Counted from the stretch's first letter, positions 1 through 5,152 are shown. The stretch is 5,152 nucleotides of DNA from Candidatus Uhrbacteria bacterium (GCA_023246415.1 JAHFIK010000013.1:4411-9562); one strand, 5' to 3'. The notes: generated from the sequence alone by a model not told the origin. Translations and numbers: made by a program.

Positions 1-255
1 TGTTATGAGAATGAAGGGTTCAAATCCGGGGTCGTCTATTCCTGCGGTGCCGTTGTCGTCGATAAAAATCTCTACCTTTACTACGGAGGAGCGGATACCG
101 TGTCCTGCGTCGCTGTCGCGAACCTTGAGAAATTCCTTAAAGACCTGATGTCCTCGGGAGCACCGAAGATCAAGGGCGTTGCCAAACCAAAACGAAAACC
201 ATATGCCATTAGCAAAGCGGTCAAAAAGAAATCCCATTCTCTGGCCAAATCGTGA
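1..255 (+). CDS. GH130-family glycosidase/phosphorylase, C-terminal end (partial)
   Basis: This is the last 84 codons of a gene that begins before the window; frame 1 is open from the first base to TGA at 253-255. Residues 2-49 align without gaps to the C-terminal ends of both GH130 domains of the next gene. Shared features are the YE..G start, a VV(F/Y).(C/S)GA strand, LY.YYGGAD and a final helix (LEKFLKDL). The YYGGAD form matches domain 2 of the neighbour better than domain 1, which has YYGATD. After the fold ends there is a lysine-rich basic tail of about 30 residues, part of which lies in the region that overlaps the next gene. GH130 enzymes are five-bladed beta-propellers that phosphorolyse or hydrolyse beta-mannosides. 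The catalytic residues lie upstream of the window, so activity cannot be judged. It may itself be a tandem protein like its neighbour. Confidence 0.85.
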   Translation, partial: CYENEGFKSGVVYSCGAVVVDKNLYLYYGGADTVSCVAVANLEKFLKDLMSSGAPKIKGVAKPKRKPYAISKAVKKKSHSLAKS

Positions 256-2161
256 GAACGCATGGGAAGCGGAAGCGGCGTTTAATGGCAGTGCCGTGCA
301 CGATCATTCACACGTTGATCTGTTTTATCGTGCAGAATCCGCTCCACAAAAGCTCGGCGATATTGAATTACGACTCTCAACCGTCGGCCATGCCATCAGT
401 TCTGATGGCGTTCGATTCAGTAAACGCGAACAGATCATCACTCCGCAATATGACTGGGAACGATTTGGGTGCGAGGATCCGCGCGCCACAAAGTTTGGAG
501 ACAAATACTACATTTTCTATACTGCGCTCTCTACCTATCCGTTTGGACCAGACGGGATAAAGATCGGACTCGCAGAGGGAAAAGACCTCAAGAATCTCAA
601 GAAGCATCCGGTTACCACCTTTAACGCCAAAGCCATGGCGTTGTTTCCGAAACACGTCAAAGGGAAGATGGCCGCGATTCTCACCGCGAACACCGACAAA
701 CCTCCGGCAAAAATCGGACTCGCCATCTTCGATCACGAAGAAGAGATCTGGTCGCCCGCCTATTGGGACGATTGGTATGCCTCGCTCGAATCGCATACGA
801 TCCCGCTCCAGCGAGACGAAAACGATCATATCGAAGTCGGCGCGCCTCCGATCTGGACCGAAAAAGGATGGCTCGTCATCTACTCGTACATCAGGAACTA
901 TTTCCACGGTCAGAAGATCTTCGGCGTTGAAGCCGCACTCCTTGATCTCGATGATCCGCGAAAGATCCTTTCACGGACCGACCTCCCGTTCCTGACACCG
1001 GAGGAAGAGTACGAGCTCTACGGTCGCGTTCCGAACATCGTCTTTCCATCCGGAGCCTACGTTAAAAAAGACGTTCTCTACGTTTATTACGGCGCAACGG
1101 ACACGACCTGTTGTTTAGCAACGCTCAGCCTCACAAAACTTCTTGAGGAGATGGCATCCACCACAGTGAAACTCAAACGGTTTGAGGGAAACCCAATCCT
1201 TGTTCCAGACCGGAATCACGCCTGGGAGGCGAAATGTGTCTTCAATCCCGCTGCCTTTTTTGCGGATGGGAAAATTCACATCCTGTATCGTTCCCTTTCT
1301 GACGATGATACTTCGTACATCGGTTACGCCTGGAGTACGGACGGGAAACACATCGACGGACGACTTCCGGATCCGATCTACACGCCATCGGAAAAATTTG
1401 AACTTAAAACCCGCCCCGGGGTTGGCTCTGGATGCGAAGATCCGCGGGTGACGCTCATCGATGACACGCTGTACATGTGTTACACCGCATACGATGGTGT
1501 AAACCCGCCACGGATCGCTCTGACCTCAATCGCGCTCGCGGATTTCCTCAAACAAGATTGGAAGTGGGCGAAGCCCGTACTCATTTCTCCTCCGGGCATT
1601 GACGACAAAGATGCGGCCATCTTCCCGAAAAAGATCAAAGGGAAGTACGTCATTCTCCATCGGATCGGTCTGAGCATGTGGATTGACTTCGTGGACGATC
1701 TCAAGCAATTCCAAGGAGAACGGTGGGTTGAAGGGTGCGTGCTCATGAAGCCGCGTCCGACTATGTGGGACAGCCGAAAGATCGGCATTGGATCCCCGCC
1801 GATTGAAACCCCAGACGGCTGGCTTCTGCTCTATCACGGCATTTCAAAGCGAGAAGATGGGCACTATCACGTTCGTGCCGCGCTGCTTGACCTCAAAGAT
1901 CCGACAAAAGTCCTCGCACGCACGAAGTACCCAATCTTTGAGCCTGAAACGCCCTACGAACTCAACGGACTTGTTCCGCGTGTCGTGTTCCCGTGCGGGG
2001 CAATCTTAAAAAAGACGACGTTGTACGTGTACTACGGGGGAGCAGATAAAGTCGTCGGAGTTGCCACGATTAAAATTGCACAATTGTTAGACCAGCTTAA
2101 AGCAGAACGGACGAACACGCGTTCAAGCAAAGCCGGAAAGAAGCTATGTCGGACAAGTTAA
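203..2161 (+). CDS. Tandem-domain GH130 beta-mannoside phosphorylase/glycosidase-like protein
   Basis: The protein has 652 residues from the ATG at 203. A TTG at 179 would add eight residues but falls further inside the upstream gene. Homology begins at about residue 7, so either start implies a real overlap with that gene. Two full GH130 domains are seen, at about 7-318 and 323-632. Each has NPIL.P(N/D)R..AWEA near its start, a GCEDPR motif (residues 89-94 and 410-415; Asp92 and Asp413 match the family's proposed catalytic acid), A(L/I)FPK..KGK, G(A/S)PPI.T..GWL, LLDL.DP.K(I/V)L.RT and LYVYYG. Typical GH130 proteins have one such domain of 300-400 residues. Domain 2 keeps LHR (485-487) and YHG (544-546), like characterised phosphorylases. 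Domain 1 has ILTAN and YSYI at these places, so it may differ in substrate, be a hydrolase or be non-catalytic. No signal peptide is seen, so it is probably cytoplasmic. It overlaps the cupin gene by 16 bases, which suggests translational coupling. The family call is firm; the substrate is unknown. Confidence 0.92.
   Translation: MPLAKRSKRNPILWPNRENAWEAEAAFNGSAVHDHSHVDLFYRAESAPQKLGDIELRLSTVGHAISSDGVRFSKREQIITPQYDWERFGCEDPRATKFGDKYYIFYTALSTYPFGPDGIKIGLAEGKDLKNLKKHPVTTFNAKAMALFPKHVKGKMAAILTANTDKPPAKIGLAIFDHEEEIWSPAYWDDWYASLESHTIPLQRDENDHIEVGAPPIWTEKGWLVIYSYIRNYFHGQKIFGVEAALLDLDDPRKILSRTDLPFLTPEEEYELYGRVPNIVFPSGAYVKKDVLYVYYGATDTTCCLATLSLTKLLEEMASTTVKLKRFEGNPILVPDRNHAWEAKCVFNPAAFFADGKIHILYRSLSDDDTSYIGYAWSTDGKHIDGRLPDPIYTPSEKFELKTRPGVGSGCEDPRVTLIDDTLYMCYTAYDGVNPPRIALTSIALADFLKQDWKWAKPVLISPPGIDDKDAAIFPKKIKGKYVILHRIGLSMWIDFVDDLKQFQGERWVEGCVLMKPRPTMWDSRKIGIGSPPIETPDGWLLLYHGISKREDGHYHVRAALLDLKDPTKVLARTKYPIFEPETPYELNGLVPRVVFPCGAILKKTTLYVYYGGADKVVGVATIKIAQLLDQLKAERTNTRSSKAGKKLCRTS
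2135..2140 (+). promoter_or_regulatory. Ribosome binding site of the cupin gene
   Basis: GGAAAG lies five bases before the ATG at 2146, inside the last codons of the tandem GH130 gene. It supports this start and reinitiation or coupled translation across the 16-base overlap. Confidence 0.55.
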
Positions 2162-2523
2162 CATCAACTTCGGGGGAACCGCCGATCAATGTCAGACCGT
2201 GGGGTCGGTATGATATTTTGGATTCTGGAAAAGGTTTTCAGGTAAAACGGATGACGATCCTTCCCGGAAAGCGATTCTCTTACCAGCGGCATGCGCGCCG
2301 GAGCGAGTATTGGACGATTGTGGCGGGGCATGCCGTCGTCACACTGAACGGAAAAGAAATGAAAAAGACCGTCGGTGACACGGCCGTCGCCCCCATTGGC
2401 ACAAAACATCGCATTGCAAACGTCGGCAACGTCCCGCTCGTTTTTATCGAGGTCCAGATCGGGGACTACCTCGAAGAGGACGATATTGAGCGATTTGACG
2501 ATGATTTCGGGAGAATGACATAG
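2146..2523 (+). CDS. Stand-alone cupin, type II mannose-6-phosphate isomerase-like
   Basis: This 125-residue protein consists of a single cupin fold. It matches the C-terminal phosphomannose isomerase domain of bifunctional ManC/AlgA proteins (MannoseP_isomer family), without their nucleotidyltransferase half. Recognisable parts are VRPWGRYDIL (16-25), the PGKRFSYQRH strand with SEYW (40-56), V.G.A..TLNG (59-69), GD.A..P.GTKHRI (77-90) and the C-terminal IEVQIGDYLEEDDIERFDDDFGR stretch in two parts (101-111, 112-123). Likely metal ligands are Gln47, His49, Glu54 and His88. The usual family core is close to SLQ.H.HR.EHW; here the second His is Arg51 and the EHW His is Tyr55, outside the four presumed ligands. 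The expected reaction is mannose 6-phosphate to fructose 6-phosphate. Coupling to GH130 genes fits a mannose salvage or supply role, although a phosphomannomutase would be needed to link it to mannose 1-phosphate and none is visible. It could instead act on another sugar phosphate. Confidence 0.85.
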   Translation: MSDKLTSTSGEPPINVRPWGRYDILDSGKGFQVKRMTILPGKRFSYQRHARRSEYWTIVAGHAVVTLNGKEMKKTVGDTAVAPIGTKHRIANVGNVPLVFIEVQIGDYLEEDDIERFDDDFGRMT

Positions 2524-2524
2524 C

Positions 2525-2591
2525 TTGAAACTTCATCAAAAACGCTTATTTTTTGAGTATTTTATAATTGCTTTACTTAAGTGCGTATAAA
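2525..2591 (+). promoter_or_regulatory. AT-rich candidate promoter region for the gene at 2610
   Basis: The intergenic stretch between the cupin stop and the AT-rich gene holds several possible sigma70-type elements: a perfect TATAAT at 2563-2568 without a good -35 at normal spacing, TATAAA at 2586-2591, and TTGAAA at 2525-2530 followed after 16 bases by TATTTT. Such matches are expected by chance in AT-rich DNA. The change of composition still makes an independent promoter plausible. No convincing terminator hairpin for the upstream operon is visible here. Confidence 0.3.
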
Positions 2592-2609
2592 TATTAGGAT
2601 TTAATGTAA

Positions 2610-3476
2610 ATGCAAGCTAATGAGATAGTACCGTATATCTTTCTAGTCTTAGCCATAATCACATTTGGTAAACTTATCCGTTCTGGTGACGATGAAGATA
2701 AGAAACTGCAAAAAATATTTGGCGGATTAATAATACTAGTTACAGCACTACTTACAAAAAGTGAATGGGTAGTTGGTGTCTCAATATTTATCAGTGGCTT
2801 GATAGTAGCGAGCGAAGATTTTATGAGATTCCTAGCCGCAATAATGAGAACCAGCGGCGACAAAGTAGCGGACACGGTAAGAGCACTAAAAACTGAAAAA
2901 GCAACGGTCAAGGAAGTCGAAAAGAAGCTAGAAGGTGAAAGTAAAGATGTTGTAACTGACGCCTTTGAAGGCATTAAAACGAAAAAATTATCAAAAATCA
3001 GCCCGCCGGACTCACCCTCTACAAATCTAGAAATCTGCCCAGCGCCTGCCGAAGAAGAGAGAATTTCATCAAGTGAAGTTTTCCGTGCAAGAATGGCAAA
3101 AATCAGAACTATAGAGAATTTGATCCAGCCACATTTAAAAACATTGTTCGGAGACAGCTATGAGCCACACATGAAGGTTTCAAACGGCGACAAATTCATG
3201 ATATTTGATGGGATTGTTAGAAGAAATGGAAAAATTAAACTAGTTATCGAAATAAGATTCTTAACGCAAAAAAGTTTTCATATACTTCCAATACTTATTA
3301 ATAAATTTCGTGATAAATTATACAAGCTAGGCATTCGCAGGCGTGTACTATTTATAGTCGTCTCTGAAGAAATTACCAAAGACGACGCAGAGAAAATGTC
3401 AGAATATAATAAATTATTTGCAGCATTACTATTTTATAAGTTTGTGGATAATAAATTAGAGTTAATTGAAACCTGA
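2610..3476 (+). CDS. Membrane-anchored protein of unknown function with possible nuclease-like C-terminal domain
   Basis: I do not recognise this 288-residue protein as a named family. The start is the ATG at 2610, with AGGA at 2596-2599 upstream; an ATG at 2604 is followed at once by TAA. Hydrophobic segments lie at about 7-20, 36-49 and 52-68, the first two separated by a very charged loop (RSGDDEDKK). A charged, probably helical region (about 84-128) and a Pro/Ser-rich linker (131-156) follow. The soluble C-terminal part (about 157-288) has alternating strands and helices. FMIFDGIVR then LVIEIRF (Asp200, Glu214, Arg216) resembles the D...(D/E)xK core of PD-(D/E)xK nucleases with Arg in place of Lys, and a VLFIVVSEE strand (246-254) comes later. 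That resemblance is weak and is inference only. Low GC and AGA-rich codons unlike both neighbours point to horizontal acquisition. A role in defence or DNA processing at the membrane is possible but unproven. Confidence 0.8.
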   Translation: MQANEIVPYIFLVLAIITFGKLIRSGDDEDKKLQKIFGGLIILVTALLTKSEWVVGVSIFISGLIVASEDFMRFLAAIMRTSGDKVADTVRALKTEKATVKEVEKKLEGESKDVVTDAFEGIKTKKLSKISPPDSPSTNLEICPAPAEEERISSSEVFRARMAKIRTIENLIQPHLKTLFGDSYEPHMKVSNGDKFMIFDGIVRRNGKIKLVIEIRFLTQKSFHILPILINKFRDKLYKLGIRRRVLFIVVSEEITKDDAEKMSEYNKLFAALLFYKFVDNKLELIET

Positions 3477-3483
3477 GAATACT

Positions 3484-4098
3484 ATGCGCATTGAAAGTAA
3501 AAGAAGTCGTTGGTACTTCGATTTCGATCGTACGCTGTACGATACCGACTCCTTTTATCGGCTAGTCAACAATGATCTCATCTCGCACGGCCATACGGAA
3601 AAAGAGATTCATGACGTTAAAAGCGCACTAGATAGCTACTCATTTTCAGGGCTCTTGGCAGGCCTGGGATATACCGAAGATCAGGTCGCGGAAATGATTG
3701 GGGACTTTCATCAGCACTTCTACCAAGGAAATATCTTGCTCCTGCCAAATGTCACTCAGACACTCAGTCAGATTGCACATGCACATGAGTGCCACCTCCT
3801 CACGTTTGGCGATGAAGCGTTTCAACGTGCGAAGTACGACGGAACGTCTGATCTGCACCCCATCATGCACGGGACGCACTTTATTACCCATGGACATACA
3901 AAAGGCGAAGCGCTCCGCGATGCGGGAGAGGGGACGGTGACGTTTGTCGATGACTCGCCGGAACAGCTGCTCGATGTTCACGAAAAAGCGCCATGGGTCA
4001 CCCTCATTCGGATCATGTGGCCGAAGTTTGAACTCACAGCGCATCCTGAGGATGGAAAACTCTGGAATGTCGTGACGTCGATTGAGGAATTGATATAG
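3484..4098 (+). CDS. HAD-superfamily hydrolase (probable phosphatase)
   Basis: The protein has 204 residues from the ATG at 3484, seven bases after the preceding stop; a TTG at 3466 would add six residues and overlap that gene. All four HAD motifs are present: motif I FDFDRTLYD with nucleophile Asp13 and acid/base Asp15, motif II LLTFGD with Thr107, motif III Lys140 in GHTKGEAL, and motif IV VDDSPEQL with Asp156 and Asp157. Residues of about 20-90 between motifs I and II form a helical cap, as in subfamily I enzymes. The expected activity is Mg-dependent hydrolysis of a phosphomonoester, in the cytoplasm. The substrate cannot be read from the sequence. A sugar phosphate would suit the upstream mannose genes, but the foreign-looking gene in between weakens that link. 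Base composition is like the left block and unlike the gene just before it. No strong Shine-Dalgarno precedes the ATG. Confidence 0.88.
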   Translation: MRIESKRSRWYFDFDRTLYDTDSFYRLVNNDLISHGHTEKEIHDVKSALDSYSFSGLLAGLGYTEDQVAEMIGDFHQHFYQGNILLLPNVTQTLSQIAHAHECHLLTFGDEAFQRAKYDGTSDLHPIMHGTHFITHGHTKGEALRDAGEGTVTFVDDSPEQLLDVHEKAPWVTLIRIMWPKFELTAHPEDGKLWNVVTSIEELI

Positions 4099-4104
4099 AG
4101 GAGG
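4099..4104 (+). promoter_or_regulatory. Strong Shine-Dalgarno-like AGGAGG before the palindromic element
   Basis: AGGAGG starts directly after the TAG of the HAD gene and stands ten bases before an ATG at 4115, which belongs to the left arm of the palindromic element. It would serve a 44-codon frame running through the element (4115-4249). It may instead be a relic of a gene start displaced when the element arrived, or a chance match. Confidence 0.35.
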
Positions 4105-4112
4105 ACAATCTC

Positions 4113-4249
4113 TTATGTCATCCCGAACTGATGTGAATCAGTTACATCAGGAAGCCGGTGAGAGATCTCAGGAAGAGAGGTATTCATCTCCTGAGATCCC
4201 TCACCGGCTTCCTGATTCGCTCGCTGGGCATCGGTTCGGGATGACATAA
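4113..4249. repeat. 137-base palindromic intergenic element (REP/MITE-like)
   Basis: The outer arms 4113-4128 and 4234-4249 are perfect reverse complements over 16 bases (TTATGTCATCCCGAAC / GTTCGGGATGACATAA). Pairing continues to 4134/4228 with two G-T wobbles. After a symmetric 11 x 11 base unpaired section, inner arms 4146-4173 and 4189-4216 pair over 28 bases with one A-C mismatch (4163/4199), leaving a 15-base loop at 4174-4188. GAATCAG (4135-4141) can also pair with CTGATTC (4212-4218), giving an alternative register. The GTCATCCCG...CGGGATGAC ends resemble interspersed repeats known from many bacterial genomes. TA dinucleotides flank the TGTCATCCC...GGGATGACA ends, as would fit a Tc1/IS630-type MITE, but two bases are weak evidence. 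The element separates the HAD gene from the metalloprotease and could fold as RNA and halt transcription or protect message ends. It carries no transposase. Confidence 0.85.
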
Positions 4250-4257
4250 AAGATATT

Positions 4258-4286
4258 TTGCGCATCCCATTACTATTCGCTATCTT
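4258..4286 (+). promoter_or_regulatory. Sigma70-like promoter of the metalloprotease gene
   Basis: TTGCGC (4258-4263) and TATCTT (4281-4286) are separated by exactly 17 bases. A transcript would be expected to start near 4292-4295, only a few bases before the ATG at 4296. That start has no Shine-Dalgarno, so the message may be leaderless. The promoter lies just outside the right end of the palindromic element. Confidence 0.5.
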
Positions 4287-4295
4287 TAGTGCAGT

Positions 4296-5152
4296 ATGAC
4301 GAGTGAATCAGGCTCACGTGGACCGCTTTCAGTTGCGTCAACGATCGTGTCGATACTCTGCTGGATCGTCATCATCTGGACGGCGTATTTCTTATTTGTA
4401 AACCCAGGGCGATTACGGACGATCCTTTTTCCGCAAAAACCCTGCGCACAACCGATTCATTACTCGTTCGGATCCATTGATCCGCGCTTTAACGTCTCAA
4501 CATCCACGCTCGGTGCAGATATTGAGAAAGCGACGAGTCTCTGGGGAAATGCAGTGCAGAAACCCCTCTTTGTTTACGATCCCAATGGTCCGCTGAAAAT
4601 CAACCTCGTGTACGACAACCGACAAGAGGCAACAGATAAACTTAAGAAGCTCGGATACACCATTTCAAACGACAAATCGAGTTTCGATAGCGTCAAAGCA
4701 AAGTACGATTCCATGAAGGCGGCGTATACAGAAAAGAAAGCCTCATTTGAGAAGAGTGCGCAGAACTACAAAATGAAATTAGATGCGTATAATACGATGA
4801 TTAAAAAGCTGAACGATCAGGGCGGCGTTCCACAAGATCGGTACGCGGATCTCAAGGCACAGCAGGCAACACTGAACGCTGAAGGAGCAAACGTCCGTCA
4901 GGCGCAAACCGATCTCAATGCATTCGTCGATCAGCTCAATGCCCTTGGAACTGTCCTTAATCGGCAGGCAAAAGCCCTGAACCTGAAAATTAGCCAGACG
5001 AATAACGTCAGTCAGTCGCTTGGCGATGAATTTGAGGAGGGACAATACGTCTCAGATGATCACGGCATTGCAATCAATATTTTCACCTTTGATTCTCCAG
5101 AAGAGCTCGTGCGGGTCCTTGCGCACGAATTCGGCCACGCACTCGGCCTCAA
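4296..5152 (+). CDS. Membrane-anchored matrixin-like zinc metalloprotease with coiled-coil insert (3' truncated)
   Basis: The gene runs open from the ATG at 4296 to the window end: 285 full codons and no stop. Residues 13-35 form one strong transmembrane segment or uncleaved signal anchor (IVSILCWIVIIWTAYFLFV). Residues 53-107 look like the start of a metzincin/matrixin catalytic domain, with PIHYSF, a helix containing ADIEKATSLW, and a KINLVYD strand. Residues of about 108-232 are rich in Lys, Glu, Gln and Ala, with spaced hydrophobics as in an antiparallel coiled coil. After GIAINIFTF (257-265) comes LAHEFGHALGL (275-285), the HExxHxxG zinc signature with His277, Glu278 and His281; the third ligand would follow beyond the window. 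In ordinary matrixins this central region is a short metal-binding loop section, so the insert is unusual. It is presumably a surface protease for proteins or peptides; side of the membrane and substrate are unknown. It probably has its own promoter. Confidence 0.85.
   Translation, partial: MTSESGSRGPLSVASTIVSILCWIVIIWTAYFLFVNPGRLRTILFPQKPCAQPIHYSFGSIDPRFNVSTSTLGADIEKATSLWGNAVQKPLFVYDPNGPLKINLVYDNRQEATDKLKKLGYTISNDKSSFDSVKAKYDSMKAAYTEKKASFEKSAQNYKMKLDAYNTMIKKLNDQGGVPQDRYADLKAQQATLNAEGANVRQAQTDLNAFVDQLNALGTVLNRQAKALNLKISQTNNVSQSLGDEFEEGQYVSDDHGIAINIFTFDSPEELVRVLAHEFGHALGL

Larger units (their letters stand above)
2524..3476. other. AT-rich compositional island, probable horizontal insertion
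   Basis: Hand counts of four 60-base lines in this stretch (starting 2641, 2881, 3241 and 3421) give about 31% GC overall. Lines in the flanking genes (starting 901 and 3901) give 55% and 65%. The change occurs within a few tens of bases after the cupin stop, and it ends at the stop of the gene at 2610 or just beyond it. Arginine is mostly AGA inside the island but CGN in the neighbours. No integrase, terminal repeat or tRNA is seen at the edges, so the route of entry is unknown. Confidence 0.65.

Noticed and set aside
220..231. CAAAAAG slippery-like sequence in the overlap of the two GH130 frames
   Set aside because: A -1 slip here would lead into the third frame, not into the downstream GH130 frame, so it cannot explain a fusion product.
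377..907. Minus-strand open frame of 176 codons opposite the tandem GH130 gene
   Set aside because: It lies wholly inside a well-supported gene, has Arg/Asp/Phe-rich composition typical of antisense shadows and shows no recognisable domain.
470..1446. Recurrent GATCCGCG-like DNA words
   Set aside because: They encode the repeated EDPR and DDPR motifs of the two GH130 domains, so they are explained by protein repetition rather than by a DNA-level signal.
1480..1837. Overlapping minus-strand frames of about 100 codons
   Set aside because: They are shadows of GH130 domain 2; two different minus-strand frames are open over the same stretch, which reflects codon bias of the real gene.
2536..2566. 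Possible terminator hairpin after the cupin gene (AAAACGCTT ... GAGTATTTT)
   Set aside because: The arms pair poorly, with mismatches and wobbles, and the stretch is AT-rich; no stable GC stem followed by a T-run is present.
3646..4044. Minus-strand open frame of 132 codons opposite the HAD gene
   Set aside because: The plus-strand HAD gene has all four catalytic motifs across this region; the reverse frame shows no family features.
4113..4249. CRISPR repeat, tRNA or riboswitch as explanation of the palindrome
   Set aside because: There is one symmetric copy without spacers, no cloverleaf or CCA end, and no known aptamer core; an interspersed palindromic repeat explains it better.
4779..5045. 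Minus-strand frame of 88 codons
   Set aside because: It is antisense to the metalloprotease insert and has no ribosome site or recognisable domain.

Overview
The window reads as a bacterial chromosome fragment of moderate GC. Its genes are tightly packed, several overlap, and all run on the plus strand. TGA is used as an ordinary stop. The mix of GH130-type mannoside enzymes, a stand-alone cupin phosphomannose isomerase, a small HAD hydrolase and a membrane-anchored matrixin-like metalloprotease would fit a Patescibacteria/CPR-like or other environmental genome. That placement is a loose inference; no taxonomic marker gene is present.

Left block (1-2523), mannose-sugar module. The 3' end of one GH130-like gene (1-255) overlaps a second GH130 gene (203-2161) that contains two complete GH130 domains fused head to tail. 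Three consecutive GH130 domains are therefore visible. The second gene overlaps by 16 bases a short cupin gene (2146-2523) that resembles the C-terminal phosphomannose isomerase domain of ManC/AlgA-type proteins. Known GH130 phosphorylases release mannose 1-phosphate from beta-mannosides, and type II PMIs interconvert mannose 6-phosphate and fructose 6-phosphate. Together these suggest a unit for mobilising or remodelling beta-mannosides.

Middle block (2524-3476), AT-rich island. Composition drops sharply just after the cupin stop. The only gene here encodes a protein with about three N-terminal membrane segments, a charged helical linker and a soluble C-terminal domain with a possible degenerate PD-(D/E)xK nuclease-like signature. 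It looks horizontally acquired, and its function is unknown.

Right block (3484-5152). Composition returns to the background with a HAD-superfamily hydrolase that has all four motifs. Next comes a 137-base palindromic intergenic element (4113-4249) with long nested stems, flanking TA dinucleotides and a 44-codon open frame on each strand. A good sigma70-like promoter then lies only a few bases before the start of a membrane-anchored metalloprotease, which is cut off by the window end just after its HEFGH zinc motif. A coiled-coil-like insert of about 100 residues separates the N-terminal part of its catalytic domain from the zinc motif.

The strongest candidates for something undescribed are the tandem GH130 protein with unequal motifs, the palindromic element, and the AT-rich membrane/nuclease-like gene.
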